Shown: positions 46,042 through 56,103, numbered from the stretch's first letter. The stretch is DNA of 64,000 bases from Helicobacter bilis (GCF_900198365.1 NZ_FZMS01000001.1:22760-86759), one strand, 5' to 3'. Numbers and translations: made by a program. Notes: a model not told the origin generated them from the sequence alone.

Positions 46042-46812
46042 CTATTTATAAAACACGCTACCCCATACATATTTTAGCGTCTTAAATCCTGCTTTTTGTG
46101 CTGCTTCAAGCACAGATCGTGCCTTTGCATAAGTTGTGATAATGCATGGGGTTTTTGTAATGTTATAGAGTGTTTGAAAATATTTTGCATCCCATAGCTC
46201 TTTATTATGGGCTTGACTAAAAGCATCCTGAAATACAATATCAAAAAAGCCTGTGTTAAAGCTTGAAAGATAAGCAAGAGCATCACCATGTAAATAATAA
46301 AGTGTTTGCGTGTCATTTTGATAGAGTGAATGTGTATGAAGTGCGTGTAGGATTGTTTTGCTTTGCGGGATATTATGATATGGAAAATTATAAAGTTCTT
46401 GCAAGAAATAGTCTTTTTCTGGCGAGTAAATCTCGCATGTTTGAAAGTATTTTAAACTAAGCATAGCATTATAACCAAGTCCAAAGCAAATATCTAGTAT
46501 GCGTAATGGGCGAGTGAGATTCTGTGTTTGTATAGATTCTGTAAGGGTTTTTAGAATGTGTTGCAGTGGAGTTAAATCTGTGTTGATTTTATAGTATTTT
46601 TGTATGGAATCCACTTGTGTTAAAAAGGATTTTCTTGTGTTTTCATCACAAAAACTACCATATTGCTGAAAGAATAATGCGGGATAAATATGCTTTAATA
46701 GCGTCTCAGTATAAGCCCCAAGACTTTTTGAATGATAGCTTTGCTTATAAGTGGCGTTATAGACACTAAAGCTTTTATCTACGCCCTGAATTATATTATT
46801 ATAAATTGCCAT
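46042..46812 (-). CDS. mnmD: MnmD-type tRNA 5-aminomethyl-2-thiouridine methyltransferase domain protein
   Basis: 256 residues. A Rossmann methyltransferase of the DUF752/MnmD type: RILDICFGLGYNAMLSLKYF (SAM loop), YSPEKD and FDIVFQDAFSQAHNKELWDA. FSVYNATYKQSYHSKSLGAYTE at the N-terminus replaces the E. coli-type VPVS/FDDVYFS motif. Only the methyltransferase half of MnmC is present; the FAD oxidase half is absent, as in other stand-alone MnmD proteins. It would finish the wobble uridine modification of certain tRNAs. Confidence 0.8.
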   Translation of the reverse strand: MAIYNNIIQGVDKSFSVYNATYKQSYHSKSLGAYTETLLKHIYPALFFQQYGSFCDENTRKSFLTQVDSIQKYYKINTDLTPLQHILKTLTESIQTQNLTRPLRILDICFGLGYNAMLSLKYFQTCEIYSPEKDYFLQELYNFPYHNIPQSKTILHALHTHSLYQNDTQTLYYLHGDALAYLSSFNTGFFDIVFQDAFSQAHNKELWDAKYFQTLYNITKTPCIITTYAKARSVLEAAQKAGFKTLKYVWGSVFYK

Positions 46813-46895
46813 AAGTTAGAATCCGAGTTTAACATAAGTTAAATTTCAAGTTTTAAACTAGAAGTTTGAATACGGAGTAAAGAAACCCTTCCAGC

Positions 46896-47006
46896 CAGGG
46901 ACCAATGGCACACAAACATTGCAAGTGCTCTGCTATGTTCCCATCCTGAAGCGTTGCTCACAATGCCTATTGCATAGGGCTAACCAGAAAGGCGATCGCC
47001 ATTGTA
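46896..47006 (-). ncRNA. ffs: signal recognition particle RNA (small bacterial type)
   Basis: On the minus strand the apical domain reads GCTTCAGGATGGGAACATAGCA: a UCAG/AGCA symmetric loop, an AUG/CAU stem and a GGAA tetraloop at 46941-46938, which is the Ffh-binding domain. The ends pair (CAATGGC at 47004-46998 with GCCATTG at 46909-46903), giving a hairpin of about 102 nt. GC content is clearly above the surroundings. It lies just after ald, in a gap with no reading frame. A CCC...GGG stem followed by TTTCTTT just beyond (about 46895-46876) is the likely terminator. Confidence 0.85.
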
Positions 47007-47035
47007 TCTCATTTTATTTTAAAACATGCTTAAAA

Positions 47036-48145
47036 TTAGCACAATGCATCTTTTGCATCAGTATATGCGATACCAAAGGCATCACTCACGCCTTTATAAG
47101 TGCATTTACCATTATAGGTATTAAGCCCTTCTAAGATTCCATTGTCTTTTAATGCTGCTTCTTTTACACCTAGCTTTGCTATGCTTAAACCAAAGTTAAG
47201 CGTAGAATCTGTTAGGGCTAAAGTCGCAGTTTTTGCCACAGACCCGGGCATATTTGCTACGCAATAATGTAATATCCCATCGACATCAAACACGGGATCA
47301 TTATGAGTTGTAGGCTTTGAAGTCTCAAAACAACCGCCTTGATCGATTGCTACATCTGTAAGGATTGCTCCTGTTTTCATACATTGTAAATCATCTTTTT
47401 TCACAAGTTTTGGTGCTTTTGCACCCGGTATTAATACTGCACCAATCACCGCATCAGAATCTGCGATACTAGCAAGTAAATTAGCACGAGAGCTAAAAAG
47501 TGTATGAATACGCATATTAAACATTTGATCCACATACGCAAGTCTAGCGGTATCAATATCAAGTATCGTTACATCTGCACCAATTCCCACTGCAAGTTGT
47601 GCTGCATTTAATCCTACTACACCAGCACCAATAATTGTGATTTTACCCTTTGGAGTCCCCGGAATCCCACTTAGAAGCACTCCATTACCACCAAAAGTTT
47701 TTTGGATATACTTCGCAGATTCTAGCACCGCAAGTCGCCCAGCAATAGAACTCATAGGGGCTAAACAAGGCAATACATTACGCACTTTAATCGTCTCATA
47801 CGCCACTGCATTAATCTTTTTTTCAAGTAGCATATCTGTTAGTTTTCTATCAGCCGCTAAATGCAAATAAGTAAAAAGAATCTGCCCTGCTTTGAAATAG
47901 CTATATTCACTCTCAATAGGCTCTTTCACCTTTACAATCATATCGCTTTGTTTAAATAATGTTTCTTTATCAACGATTGTAGCACCAGCCCTGTGGTATT
48001 CCTCATCACTAAAGCCAATCGCACTTCCAGCGTCATGCTCGATAAGGACTTTATGTCCAGATTCTTTATATTCATGCACATTTGATGGCGTTAAACCAAC
48101 GCGATATTCATGCACTTTAATTTCCTTTGGACAGCCAATGACCAT
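47036..48145 (-). CDS. ald: alanine dehydrogenase
   Basis: 369 residues, normal size. N-terminal MVIGCPKEIKVHEYRVGLTP with the substrate Lys and His (LFTYLHLAAD), the NAD-binding GKITIIGAGVVGLNAAQLAVG with acidic DIDTARL, and DVAIDQGGCFETSKPTTHNDP. The enzyme interconverts L-alanine and pyruvate plus ammonia. AAGGAG lies before the ATG. The SRP RNA gene begins about 30 bp past its stop on the same strand. Confidence 0.97.
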   Translation of the reverse strand: MVIGCPKEIKVHEYRVGLTPSNVHEYKESGHKVLIEHDAGSAIGFSDEEYHRAGATIVDKETLFKQSDMIVKVKEPIESEYSYFKAGQILFTYLHLAADRKLTDMLLEKKINAVAYETIKVRNVLPCLAPMSSIAGRLAVLESAKYIQKTFGGNGVLLSGIPGTPKGKITIIGAGVVGLNAAQLAVGIGADVTILDIDTARLAYVDQMFNMRIHTLFSSRANLLASIADSDAVIGAVLIPGAKAPKLVKKDDLQCMKTGAILTDVAIDQGGCFETSKPTTHNDPVFDVDGILHYCVANMPGSVAKTATLALTDSTLNFGLSIAKLGVKEAALKDNGILEGLNTYNGKCTYKGVSDAFGIAYTDAKDALC

Positions 48146-49162
48146 AATGTCTCCTTAAAAAAGTATATATGTTGTATCCCTATCGCAGCACTTTGTAAAT
48201 ATATGCTTTGTCAATATAGGGCTACTTTAGAGAATATAAGTCATCATAATAAACAAATACAATATAGACTATAAATTGAATGAATAAATAATTATATGTT
48301 ACATTATGTAAAAAATATAGTCTTGCGGATATGTATTTTTATATCATTTTGAAACATAATTTGTAATTGCAAAATTTACCTTTAGAATCTACACGACAAA
48401 GATTTTTGCAAAGCCATTTAGATTCTCAATAAAAAGTGTGCTCTGCAATATTAAGATCGAAACTAGCTTAGGATAGAATGCGGGACAATAAACCCCTGCG
48501 ATTCTAAACTCTCCCATGCGTAAAAAGAAGTCAAACGCAACCTATTTGATATTTGTATAATATTTATCAAGGTTCTCAAGAATTTCATTGAGTAGCTTTT
48601 TTTATCTTGCATAAAAATGTGCGAAACTTGCTAGATTCTAGGCCCTTTGCACCCATAAAAGTGCTTTTCTTATCTTTTCAAAGCGTTATCATACAATAAA
48701 ACTCAAAGAAAATGTTATAGAAAAAACGCAAGGAAACTTATGGGGTTATAAATAACAGCTTATAAAAGAACATGGCGCATTAAAAGAGCAATGCAAAAAA
48801 TATCAACTCCCATTTATTGAAATACAAGAAGATTGTGAGTGTGAATGTAGGGGGTGGTTGTAAGCATAAGTGCGAAGTAAATGCAGATTCTCAAAATATG
48901 TTGCAAGCTAAGGTTGGATTCGTGGAGACAATGATCTACCAGATACACGCTCATCAAAAGCAAAGATTATTTTCTATACTACGACGAGTTTTTAAAAGAT
49001 TAATCATGTAAATATTTTTTTGACTAAATACACTTTGAAATAGCCTTGGCGTAATATCCCTTTTTTAAATAGTAATTTCTAACATTTTGCATTGTAGCAA
49101 GTGTTAGATCTAAAGACTTCTTGATATACTATTCAAAGCTGTTTTAATATAAAAGGAAAACA
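48146..49162. other. degraded region without intact genes
   Basis: About 1 kb after the ald promoter. A short plus-strand stretch near 48755-48860 reads LIKEHGALKEQCKKYQLPFI then EIQEDCECECRGWL before a stop, and 48905-49008 reads VGFVETMIYQIHAHQKQRLF and a basic tail. Both look like pieces of genes, but I cannot assign them. Two facing AGAWTCT motifs lie near 48385 and 48420. Confidence 0.5.
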
Positions 49163-49332
49163 ATGCAATATATCACTCTAAAATAATGGCGTAAAGATAC
49201 CTGGCATTGGGCTTGGGACTTATGGACTTTGTGGGCAAAAGAGCATAGAGATAATACAAAATGCCTTGCATATTGGATACAGACTCTTTGATACTGCACA
49301 AATGTATGAGAATGAAAAGGAAGTGCTGCTAC
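49163..49332 (+). pseudogene. aldo/keto reductase, N-terminal remnant
   Basis: An intact start (AAGGA then ATG at 49163) reads MQYITLK and hits TAA. One base later the frame continues NGVKIPGIGLGTYGLCGQKS, LHIGYRLFDTAQMYENEKEV, the aldo/keto reductase N-terminus with the catalytic Asp and Tyr. Similarity stops at about 49332; the remaining 200-plus residues are missing. So there is a 1-nt insertion plus a 3-prime deletion. The following sequence is unrelated and readable on the other strand. Confidence 0.85.
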
Positions 49333-49339
49333 CATTTTT

Positions 49340-49867
49340 TATCTCTAATATTTCTCTTAAAATATTATATTTTTCACGCTCTAAGTGAGCGTTCAAAACA
49401 AAACCTTGATGGATTTCTAGCAATAGTGTAATGGTCGAATGTTGTTTGATAAGCAACAACCCAAAAAGTTTTGCTTCAATATCAAAGAATACATATAGTT
49501 TGATATTGTTGTGAATATAGCCAAAAGCTATGATCAAGCCCCTTCTCTTTCATATTGTTGTATAAAACTATCAGTCCATTCATTGCATTGTTTAATCCTT
49601 AAAATTGTTGCGATTGTTTCAATCTCTCAACAAGATTTACCACTTGTGTATATGGGCTTTGTTTTTGCGTCTTATTGTGTTGATTGATGGCTTTAGCGTG
49701 TTTTATGGCAGTGTCTAAATGTTCTTGTATTATTTTTGAAAATTATAGTCGCCTTTCTTATAATTTGGGGCATTTTGCTTAAATTCGTTACTATTTTGGA
49801 GTGCTTTGCAAGGGCTTTTTTCTCCAAAAGGCTTATTTATTTTGTAAAGTGTAGCAAAATCCAAAAT
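49340..49867 (-). pseudogene. fragments of one or more minus-strand genes
   Basis: Reading leftwards, pieces such as ETIATILRIKQCNEWTDSFI and, after a stop, IIAFGYIHNNIKLYVFFDIE and LLIKQHSTITLLLEIHQGFV look protein-like but are split by stops and frameshifts. They lie directly after the restriction-specificity fragment and could be its downstream partner. Family unknown. Confidence 0.4.
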
Positions 49868-50417
49868 TCAAAGCAGAGCAGAATCTTGCCTACTAGATTC
49901 TATAAAAGCGCAATAATCATTATAATCAAAGGGTATTACCCCCCCCCCCCCGCTAGAATCTAGTTTATGTGTATAATAAGCTAAGATTTTTTGCAAATGC
50001 TTTTGCTCTAAGTTTTTCATAAAAGATTCCATAAATTCATAGTGTGGATTACCTTTAGAATCTATGGGAAGCATAATTGTTAAAGAATCCGCATTTTGCT
50101 GTCTAAATTGTTTTCCATAAGAAAATTTACTTTTCTGTTTATTAATACACGCAACAAGGAACAATTTCACACACAATGATAATTTCTCATTAATAAAAAA
50201 AATAAATATTGTCATCTCCTGTGGCTTCATAGGAATGATAAAAAGCATTACCAAACATATCAATGGAAATAAAATCTTTATATTTTTTCATAGCTTCATT
50301 GCCGATAAATGAAGCAACACCATTATCCGCTTCTCCTGCTGTAAGAAAAAAGGGGAGGGGATTGGATACTAATATTGGGCTATTGGTCTCAGAGCGTAAT
50401 TTTTTAGATTCTAAATG
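49868..50417 (-). pseudogene. restriction-modification specificity (TRD) fragment with G13 tract
   Basis: An open minus-strand frame of about 183 codons without a proper start. It reads PLPFFLTAGEADNGVASFIG, KDFISIDMFGNAFYHSYEAT, GDDNIYFFIN, SYGKQFRQQNADSLTIMLPI and HYEFMESFMKNLEQKHLQKI, the pattern of target-recognition domains in type I HsdS or type IIG enzymes. A G13 tract then encodes Gly residues (LDSSGGGG), after which the frame closes within about 25 codons. The methyltransferase and nuclease parts are absent, so it is a remnant. The tract suggests the ancestor was phase-variable. Confidence 0.75.
49939..49951 (-). repeat. G13/C13 homopolymer in the specificity remnant
   Basis: Thirteen Cs on the plus strand, read as glycines on the minus strand. 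Confidence 0.95.
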
Positions 50418-50711
50418 TCAATGCCAAGTGTGCACCGCATTTGCATGGGTTTGACGAGGTTTAGAATGCCGATTCTGTGAAATCTAGTATCCCAAACATG
50501 ACAACTTAAGATATTCACTTATGTTAAATCGCAAGAAGTTATCTTATAACCTAAGCCAAAACAATTATATACTTAATGGCAACAAAATTGTAAAAAATTA
50601 AAATCTATTTAACATCTTTTGTATCGATAAGATGCTGTGGGACACTTGAAGAAATTTTTACACCGCATTGGCAGTGGGTATTTATAAAAGATTCTAAACT
50701 TACCCTAATAA

Positions 50712-53003
50712 CTATTTCAATGCTTGTGTGATATAGGCAAGCTCTTCTGCGATATGCGTGAGTTCTGTTTGCTTTGTCTGCATAGCATCTCGCATTTCTT
50801 GTGTATAGTTTTGCTTTCTTTTTTCTAGTGTATCTTGTAATATAGAATCTTTTTCTGTGATTTGTGTTTGTATAATCTCTTCTTGGGCTTGCAGTATCTG
50901 TGAAAAATATTCTAAAAATTTTGTTTCTACTTCTTTGTTTTTTTCCATAAGGATTTGTGTGAAAAGATTAAAAGATTCGTTAAAAATCTCTTGTAGTTTA
51001 ATTGATAGTTCATTCTCTTTTCCCTTACCACAGCTACTAATAGCTTTAGGGATAGAATCTTTTAGTGTTGCAACACTCTTTGAGATTTGCTCTTTTGGTG
51101 CGTGAAAGCTAACTTTTGGCTGCTTTATATCGGTGTTTTCATCAAGTAATATTTGAGTGATTTTTTTAGCAAGTTTATATTTAAAATCCCTGCTTACATC
51201 GCTAAAACAATCGCTAAGTCCAGATTCTAGAATCTCTTCTATCCGTTTAGAATCTACCTGTGTGCCTTTTGTATAGCTATATGTCGCTTCATCAAAGATT
51301 CTAGTTTGCAGTCTTTCTTGCTCCCTTTTTAGGCTTTTTTGCATACTATTTTGCAATACGCTTAGAAACTCTTGCATTTCATCTTGTTTTGTTTTTAACT
51401 CTTTCTTTTTAGAATCTAGCTGTAAAGATAGCTTGTTTTGCTCATTTTTTAGATTTGCAATCATCTCTTCTAGCTCGTTTTCAGAGGCATTTAAAAGGCT
51501 AGATTCCACACGCATTTCTTCCCTGCATTGCTCTATTGTCTTTAAAAAGCCACGATAAGCAAGGTATAAAATATCTTTTTGCTTCATACTATTTTCACCA
51601 AGTAGCATTTTGTCTAAATACTCTTCAACCGCTAAAATCCCCGTTTTTTCAAGTGAAAAGCCTTGCTTTAATGCCTCTTCTTCTCTGTTTGTCTTATGCA
51701 AAAGGGCTAAAAAACTTGCAACAGGGATAAAGTCAATTCGCTCAATTATAGAATCTATATCGCCGCTATATTCTGCTTTTTTGAGTTGAGTGGCTAGGCT
51801 TGTCTTTGTGTATTCAAGCGATTGGGCTAACTCTTTTTCACCGATTAAATCAATGCGTGTCAGCACGACAAGTAGCCTTGAGATATTTTGTTCTAAAAGA
51901 GATTCTAAAATGAAATCAATATCAATTTGGGTTGCTACACAACTTGCATTCATGACATGGATAAGCAAATCACATTGTGTGATATAGTCTTTTGTGATTT
52001 CTTCTCGTTTTGTTATGGGGTCATCAAGCCCGGGTGTATCCACGATTTCAACGCCATTTTGCAAAAATTTTAGCGGGGTAAAAAGGGCTACTTCTTTCAC
52101 TAGATTGCATAGTTTGCTTTCATGATTTGCGGAAGTGTAAGTGCTTAGTTTATCAAGTGTTATGCTTTCACTCTTTGTGGTATCTGCTATGTAGCTACTA
52201 AGTCTATCGCCAAAGATTCTCTCACTCTCAAGCACAAAGCTTTGCAAACTCTTATCATACTGCCCTGCTTTTTTAAGCTCCTCCCATTCGTTTGTATTCC
52301 AAAAAAACACTTCTGCAGATTCTGTATCTTTGTATTTTAGAATCGTTAGATTTGCTGTCTCTGGGATTGTCGAGCTGCCTAGTATTTCTTTGCCTAATAA
52401 GGCGTTTAGAAATGTGCTTTTACCTGCACTCAATACGCCTGTGATGCCTATTGAGAATTTATGATTTTGTGCGTTTGTATAGATTGTATTTAGGGTATTG
52501 TAGTATTTATCATGGAGTTTTAACTCATGTAGTCGTTTTAGAATCTGTGAAAGCTCAATAGAGAGTGTTTTGAGGTTTAGAATCTTATGTTCTTCTTTTA
52601 CCTGCTGTGCTTGGAATGCACTTTGCGTGCAAAAGTTTGCAAGGCTTCTTGCGTGTTGATTTGTGATTAATTCTGCTGCATTTAGTCGCAGGATATGTGC
52701 TTTTAAATGCTTTAACTCCGCTGCATTTACAACGCTTAAAAGTGCGTATTGTAGTAACTTTATAGATTCTATATCGAGTTTATATTGTGGCATACATTGT
52801 GTGTAAATGGATTGGAAAGTCTCGCTTTTTTCATAGAGATTGATATTTGTGCTATGTGTTGATAGGATTAGGGCTTGAAGTTTTGGTGGTAGAGAGAGTA
52901 GGGTATCTTTTTGTGTGTCTATTAGATTTTTTAGTGTATCTGCTAGATTGTTTGGAATCTTTTCTTGATAGATGAGTTGGGAAAAATGCGATACAATCTC
53001 CAT
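50712..53003 (-). CDS. dynamin-like GTPase
   Basis: 763 residues. Helical N-terminal region (1-180), then a dynamin-type G domain: ITGVLSAGKSTFLNALLG with P-loop Lys195, conserved Thr in STIPETANLT, EIVDTPGLDDPITKREE (G3) and VLTRIDL (G4). Long coiled coils (about residues 500-580 and 690-763, Glu/Lys/Gln-rich) form the stalk. Bacterial dynamin-like proteins act in membrane fusion or repair. No membrane paddle is obvious, and it is a single gene rather than the paired form seen in some bacteria. Divergent from aroB. Confidence 0.88.
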   Translation of the reverse strand: MEIVSHFSQLIYQEKIPNNLADTLKNLIDTQKDTLLSLPPKLQALILSTHSTNINLYEKSETFQSIYTQCMPQYKLDIESIKLLQYALLSVVNAAELKHLKAHILRLNAAELITNQHARSLANFCTQSAFQAQQVKEEHKILNLKTLSIELSQILKRLHELKLHDKYYNTLNTIYTNAQNHKFSIGITGVLSAGKSTFLNALLGKEILGSSTIPETANLTILKYKDTESAEVFFWNTNEWEELKKAGQYDKSLQSFVLESERIFGDRLSSYIADTTKSESITLDKLSTYTSANHESKLCNLVKEVALFTPLKFLQNGVEIVDTPGLDDPITKREEITKDYITQCDLLIHVMNASCVATQIDIDFILESLLEQNISRLLVVLTRIDLIGEKELAQSLEYTKTSLATQLKKAEYSGDIDSIIERIDFIPVASFLALLHKTNREEEALKQGFSLEKTGILAVEEYLDKMLLGENSMKQKDILYLAYRGFLKTIEQCREEMRVESSLLNASENELEEMIANLKNEQNKLSLQLDSKKKELKTKQDEMQEFLSVLQNSMQKSLKREQERLQTRIFDEATYSYTKGTQVDSKRIEEILESGLSDCFSDVSRDFKYKLAKKITQILLDENTDIKQPKVSFHAPKEQISKSVATLKDSIPKAISSCGKGKENELSIKLQEIFNESFNLFTQILMEKNKEVETKFLEYFSQILQAQEEIIQTQITEKDSILQDTLEKRKQNYTQEMRDAMQTKQTELTHIAEELAYITQALK

Positions 53004-53253
53004 ATTGATCCTTTAATATTCTATGAGTTGCCAATTAGATAGAATCTAAAAGTTAGCATTATATCAAAACTTAATGATTTAAAACTAGATTCCATAACTT
53101 TATGGGGCATAACGCACAGCTATAAAACAAAATTCACATAATGTATAAAATCGAAACAAAATATCATCATAAGGATAATTTTTAAACACTATCATTTTAT
53201 TTTAAGCTACAATATAAGACAAAACTATTCTTCACAATGATATGCGGAGGTTA

Positions 53254-53268
53254 ATGCAATACCTATGA
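53254..53268 (+). promoter_or_regulatory. four-codon leader frame overlapping the aroB start
   Basis: GCGGAGG (53244-53250) is 3 nt before an ATG at 53254 that reads Met-Gln-Tyr-Leu-stop. The TGA overlaps the aroB ATG as ATGA. The Shine-Dalgarno is 14 nt from the aroB ATG, too far for direct use, so aroB may be translated by reinitiation after the minifrom, or the spacing is simply poor. Confidence 0.4.
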
Positions 53269-54299
53269 AAAAAAACATTATAGTAAATACGGGATCACAA
53301 AAATACCCCGTTACATTAGGCAAATTATCATCATTAAAATTTGAAGATAAAAATATACTTCTTATCACTTCAAAAAATTTAGAGCATCTGTATTTAGAAT
53401 ATGTGTTATCCATCATAAAAGCTAAAAGTGTGAATGTTTGTATTATCGATGATGGTGAGACACATAAGAATATGCAAACAATAGATAAGATTCTAGAATC
53501 TGCTTTTTCGCATAAACTGCATAGAAATGCTTTAATGATAGCACTTGGTGGTGGTGTGATTACAGATATGGTGGGCTTTGCTAGTGGGATATTTCAAAGA
53601 GGGATTGATTTTATTAGCATTCCTACTACTTTGCTTGCTATGGTTGATGCAAGTGTGGGTGGTAAATGTGGGGTAAATAATAAATATGGTAAAAACTTAA
53701 TCGGCTTATTTCATCAGCCAAAACAAGTATTTGTTGATACTATATTTTTACGCACACTGCCAGAGAGGGAGTTTTTAGCGGGTGTAGCAGAGATTATAAA
53801 GATTTTTGCGTGTTTTGAGTATGCTTTATTGCAAGATTTCAATATGCGTGATATTGAGTTTTATATCCAAAGAAGCATAGAGTTAAAAGCTAGTGTTGTA
53901 ACACAAGATGAAAAAGAGAAGCATGGATTAAGGGCGTTGCTAAATTATGGGCACACTTTTGGTCATGCCATAGAATTAGAGAGTGAATATAGTGAGTTTT
54001 TGCATGGGGAGGCAGTTAGCATGGGGATTGTCATGGCAAATAGGCTTTCAGTTAAGCTTGGTATATTGTCAAGTGGGCTTAGCGATTTTATCCATGATTT
54101 ACTTAAAAGAGTGGGACTACCCACGCAGTATAAAATAAAAGATATAGATACTTTTTATAATGCGTTTTTCTATGATAAAAAAAGTCTTGATTCTAAACTC
54201 CATTTTGTTTTACTTGAATCAAAAGAGGCTATCAAAGCAGATATTCATAATGATATAGACAAACAAATTCTCTATGAGGTATTGCATGAGTTTGCATAG
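53265..54299 (+). CDS. aroB: 3-dehydroquinate synthase
   Basis: 344 residues. NAD-binding IIDDGETHKN and LGGGVITDMVGFASGIFQRG, IPTTLLAMVDASVGGKCGVN, and the zinc ligands (EIIKIF, HTFGHAIE, LHGEAVSMG). It performs the second shikimate-pathway step, cyclising DAHP to 3-dehydroquinate. The MscS gene overlaps its 3-prime end by about 14 nt; the same aroB-mscS pair is known in H. pylori. Confidence 0.97.
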   Translation: MKKNIIVNTGSQKYPVTLGKLSSLKFEDKNILLITSKNLEHLYLEYVLSIIKAKSVNVCIIDDGETHKNMQTIDKILESAFSHKLHRNALMIALGGGVITDMVGFASGIFQRGIDFISIPTTLLAMVDASVGGKCGVNNKYGKNLIGLFHQPKQVFVDTIFLRTLPEREFLAGVAEIIKIFACFEYALLQDFNMRDIEFYIQRSIELKASVVTQDEKEKHGLRALLNYGHTFGHAIELESEYSEFLHGEAVSMGIVMANRLSVKLGILSSGLSDFIHDLLKRVGLPTQYKIKDIDTFYNAFFYDKKSLDSKLHFVLLESKEAIKADIHNDIDKQILYEVLHEFA

Positions 54300-55935
54300 C
54301 GTAAGGATTGTGTATTTTATATTTTTTATCTTGTGTGGTCTAAACGCTTTTGCGACGCAGGCAGATTCCATACTAACACAAGATTCTATTGAATCTAAAA
54401 ATTTTGTAACAACAAAAAATACTACATTACAATCTTACATAGAGCAGTTAAAACAGCTTGATATGGCATTGCATAAAACAGAGAGTATATGGCTGAAAAG
54501 ATATGAAAATTTTAAAAGCTATCACGATATTTCAAATGAAATAACAGATCTTGAGAAAGAAGCCCTATTAGCCCCACTTGAAGCACAAAAGACGCATAGA
54601 CTAGTTACACTAAAAAAGCAGCAAAATCTCTTAGAGCAATATCGCACAAAGCCCTTTGGAGAATTGCTTGATAAACCCATGCTTGAGGCCGCACCAACAC
54701 TTACAAATCCGTTTGAAATCTTTAGCGCATTCTCCTACATTAAACACATATCAAGCATAAAGGCAAATATGCAACACAATCAACAAGATTTAGATAAACT
54801 ACTCACTATAATAGACAAAAAAAGCACAATCCTAAATGAAATCACACAAAACACAAAAATAAGCAATACAGAAAAAAAGCCCTATAAAGATGCACTAGCA
54901 ATCACACAGGAACAGAATCTCGAGTTGCAGAGTGCAAGAAATATCCTTGAAACAACAATAGATGTATTCAACAAAGACGCCGATGAAATCGAAGCAAACC
55001 TAGAATATCAAATCAAAAATCAGATTCTAAAACTCATCTACATTGGCATTGGAATCTTACTTAGCATAGTTATAGCCTTTTTCCTAAAACTCATCGCAAA
55101 ACGCTATATAGAACACCATGAAAGAGCCTATACTACAAGCAAGGTTATAAATGTCTTTAACATTACGATTATTTTTCTCATTTTGCTATTTGCATATATC
55201 GATAATGCGACTTATGCGGTGGCAATGGTAGGTTTTGCTTCTGCTGGTGTGGCTATCGCCATGAAAGACATGTTTATGAGCACACTTGGCTGGCTTGTGA
55301 TTGTCGTTGGGGGTAGCATACATGTTGGCGATAGAATCAGAGTAAAGAAAGAAAATGAAGTATTCATCGGTGATGTGCTAGATATATCTATGCTTCGCAT
55401 TACAATCTATGATGATATTACACAAACTTCATATAGGGAAAATCATCGTGCAGGACGACTTATCTTTATCCCAAATAACTACATTTTTACAAACCTAATC
55501 TCAAATTACACTTATGGGGATTTGAAAAATATATGGGATAGTGTGTCTGTGTGTATCACTTTTGATTCTAATATCACAAAGGCAAAAAAGATAGCCCTTG
55601 AAGTCGCAAGCACACATGCAAAGCTTTATACAGAACAAACAAGAAGTCAAATGCAAAGAATGCGAGATAGATTCGCCCTAGCTCACTCTGCATTAAATGT
55701 CGATCCACGCGTATTTAACTTTGTAAAAGAAAATGGTATGGATATTTCTGTATGGTTTCAAAACTACGCCTATGGCACACTGAAACTAAAAAGTGTAATA
55801 GCCCAAGAAATAGTAGAAAAATTTTTAAATGAAGATGATATTCATATTGCCTATCCTATTACACGCATTGTGTATGACAAAGCAAATGGCTTGGGAGAAG
55901 CACAGGATACTTTGCCTAGGTTTAATCCGCATTAA
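54286..55935 (+). CDS. mechanosensitive ion channel (MscS family)
   Basis: 549 residues from the ATG at 54286, inside the end of aroB (GAGG 7 nt upstream; an ATG four codons earlier is possible). Signal peptide (VYFIFFILCGLNAFA), a long helical periplasmic domain (30-245), membrane segments (about 245-330), the pore helix region VAMVGFASAGVAIAMKDMFM, and the MscS beta domain IHVGDRIRV...GDVLDISMLRITIYDD with FIPNNYIFTNLISNYT. It protects against osmotic downshock. The large periplasmic region is as in MscK/YbdG-type relatives. Confidence 0.93.
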   Translation: MSLHSVRIVYFIFFILCGLNAFATQADSILTQDSIESKNFVTTKNTTLQSYIEQLKQLDMALHKTESIWLKRYENFKSYHDISNEITDLEKEALLAPLEAQKTHRLVTLKKQQNLLEQYRTKPFGELLDKPMLEAAPTLTNPFEIFSAFSYIKHISSIKANMQHNQQDLDKLLTIIDKKSTILNEITQNTKISNTEKKPYKDALAITQEQNLELQSARNILETTIDVFNKDADEIEANLEYQIKNQILKLIYIGIGILLSIVIAFFLKLIAKRYIEHHERAYTTSKVINVFNITIIFLILLFAYIDNATYAVAMVGFASAGVAIAMKDMFMSTLGWLVIVVGGSIHVGDRIRVKKENEVFIGDVLDISMLRITIYDDITQTSYRENHRAGRLIFIPNNYIFTNLISNYTYGDLKNIWDSVSVCITFDSNITKAKKIALEVASTHAKLYTEQTRSQMQRMRDRFALAHSALNVDPRVFNFVKENGMDISVWFQNYAYGTLKLKSVIAQEIVEKFLNEDDIHIAYPITRIVYDKANGLGEAQDTLPRFNPH

Positions 55936-56103
55936 CAGAAAGTGATTCGGGTGCATTGAAAGTAGAGATAAAATCTCCAATATTTATACTCTACACTACA
56001 GAATCTAGTTCCAATATCATAAAAAACAAGTTCTTTGGAATTTTGTAGGCGTGATATGTATTTAAAACATTTATCTACAAAAAAGCAGGGCAATAAAATA
56101 AAA

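Noticed and set aside
49144..49537. Two minus-strand frames overlapping the aldo/keto reductase remnant
   Set aside because: Their 3-prime parts are antisense to the reductase fragment; only the part right of about 49340 looks protein-like and is listed as a remnant.
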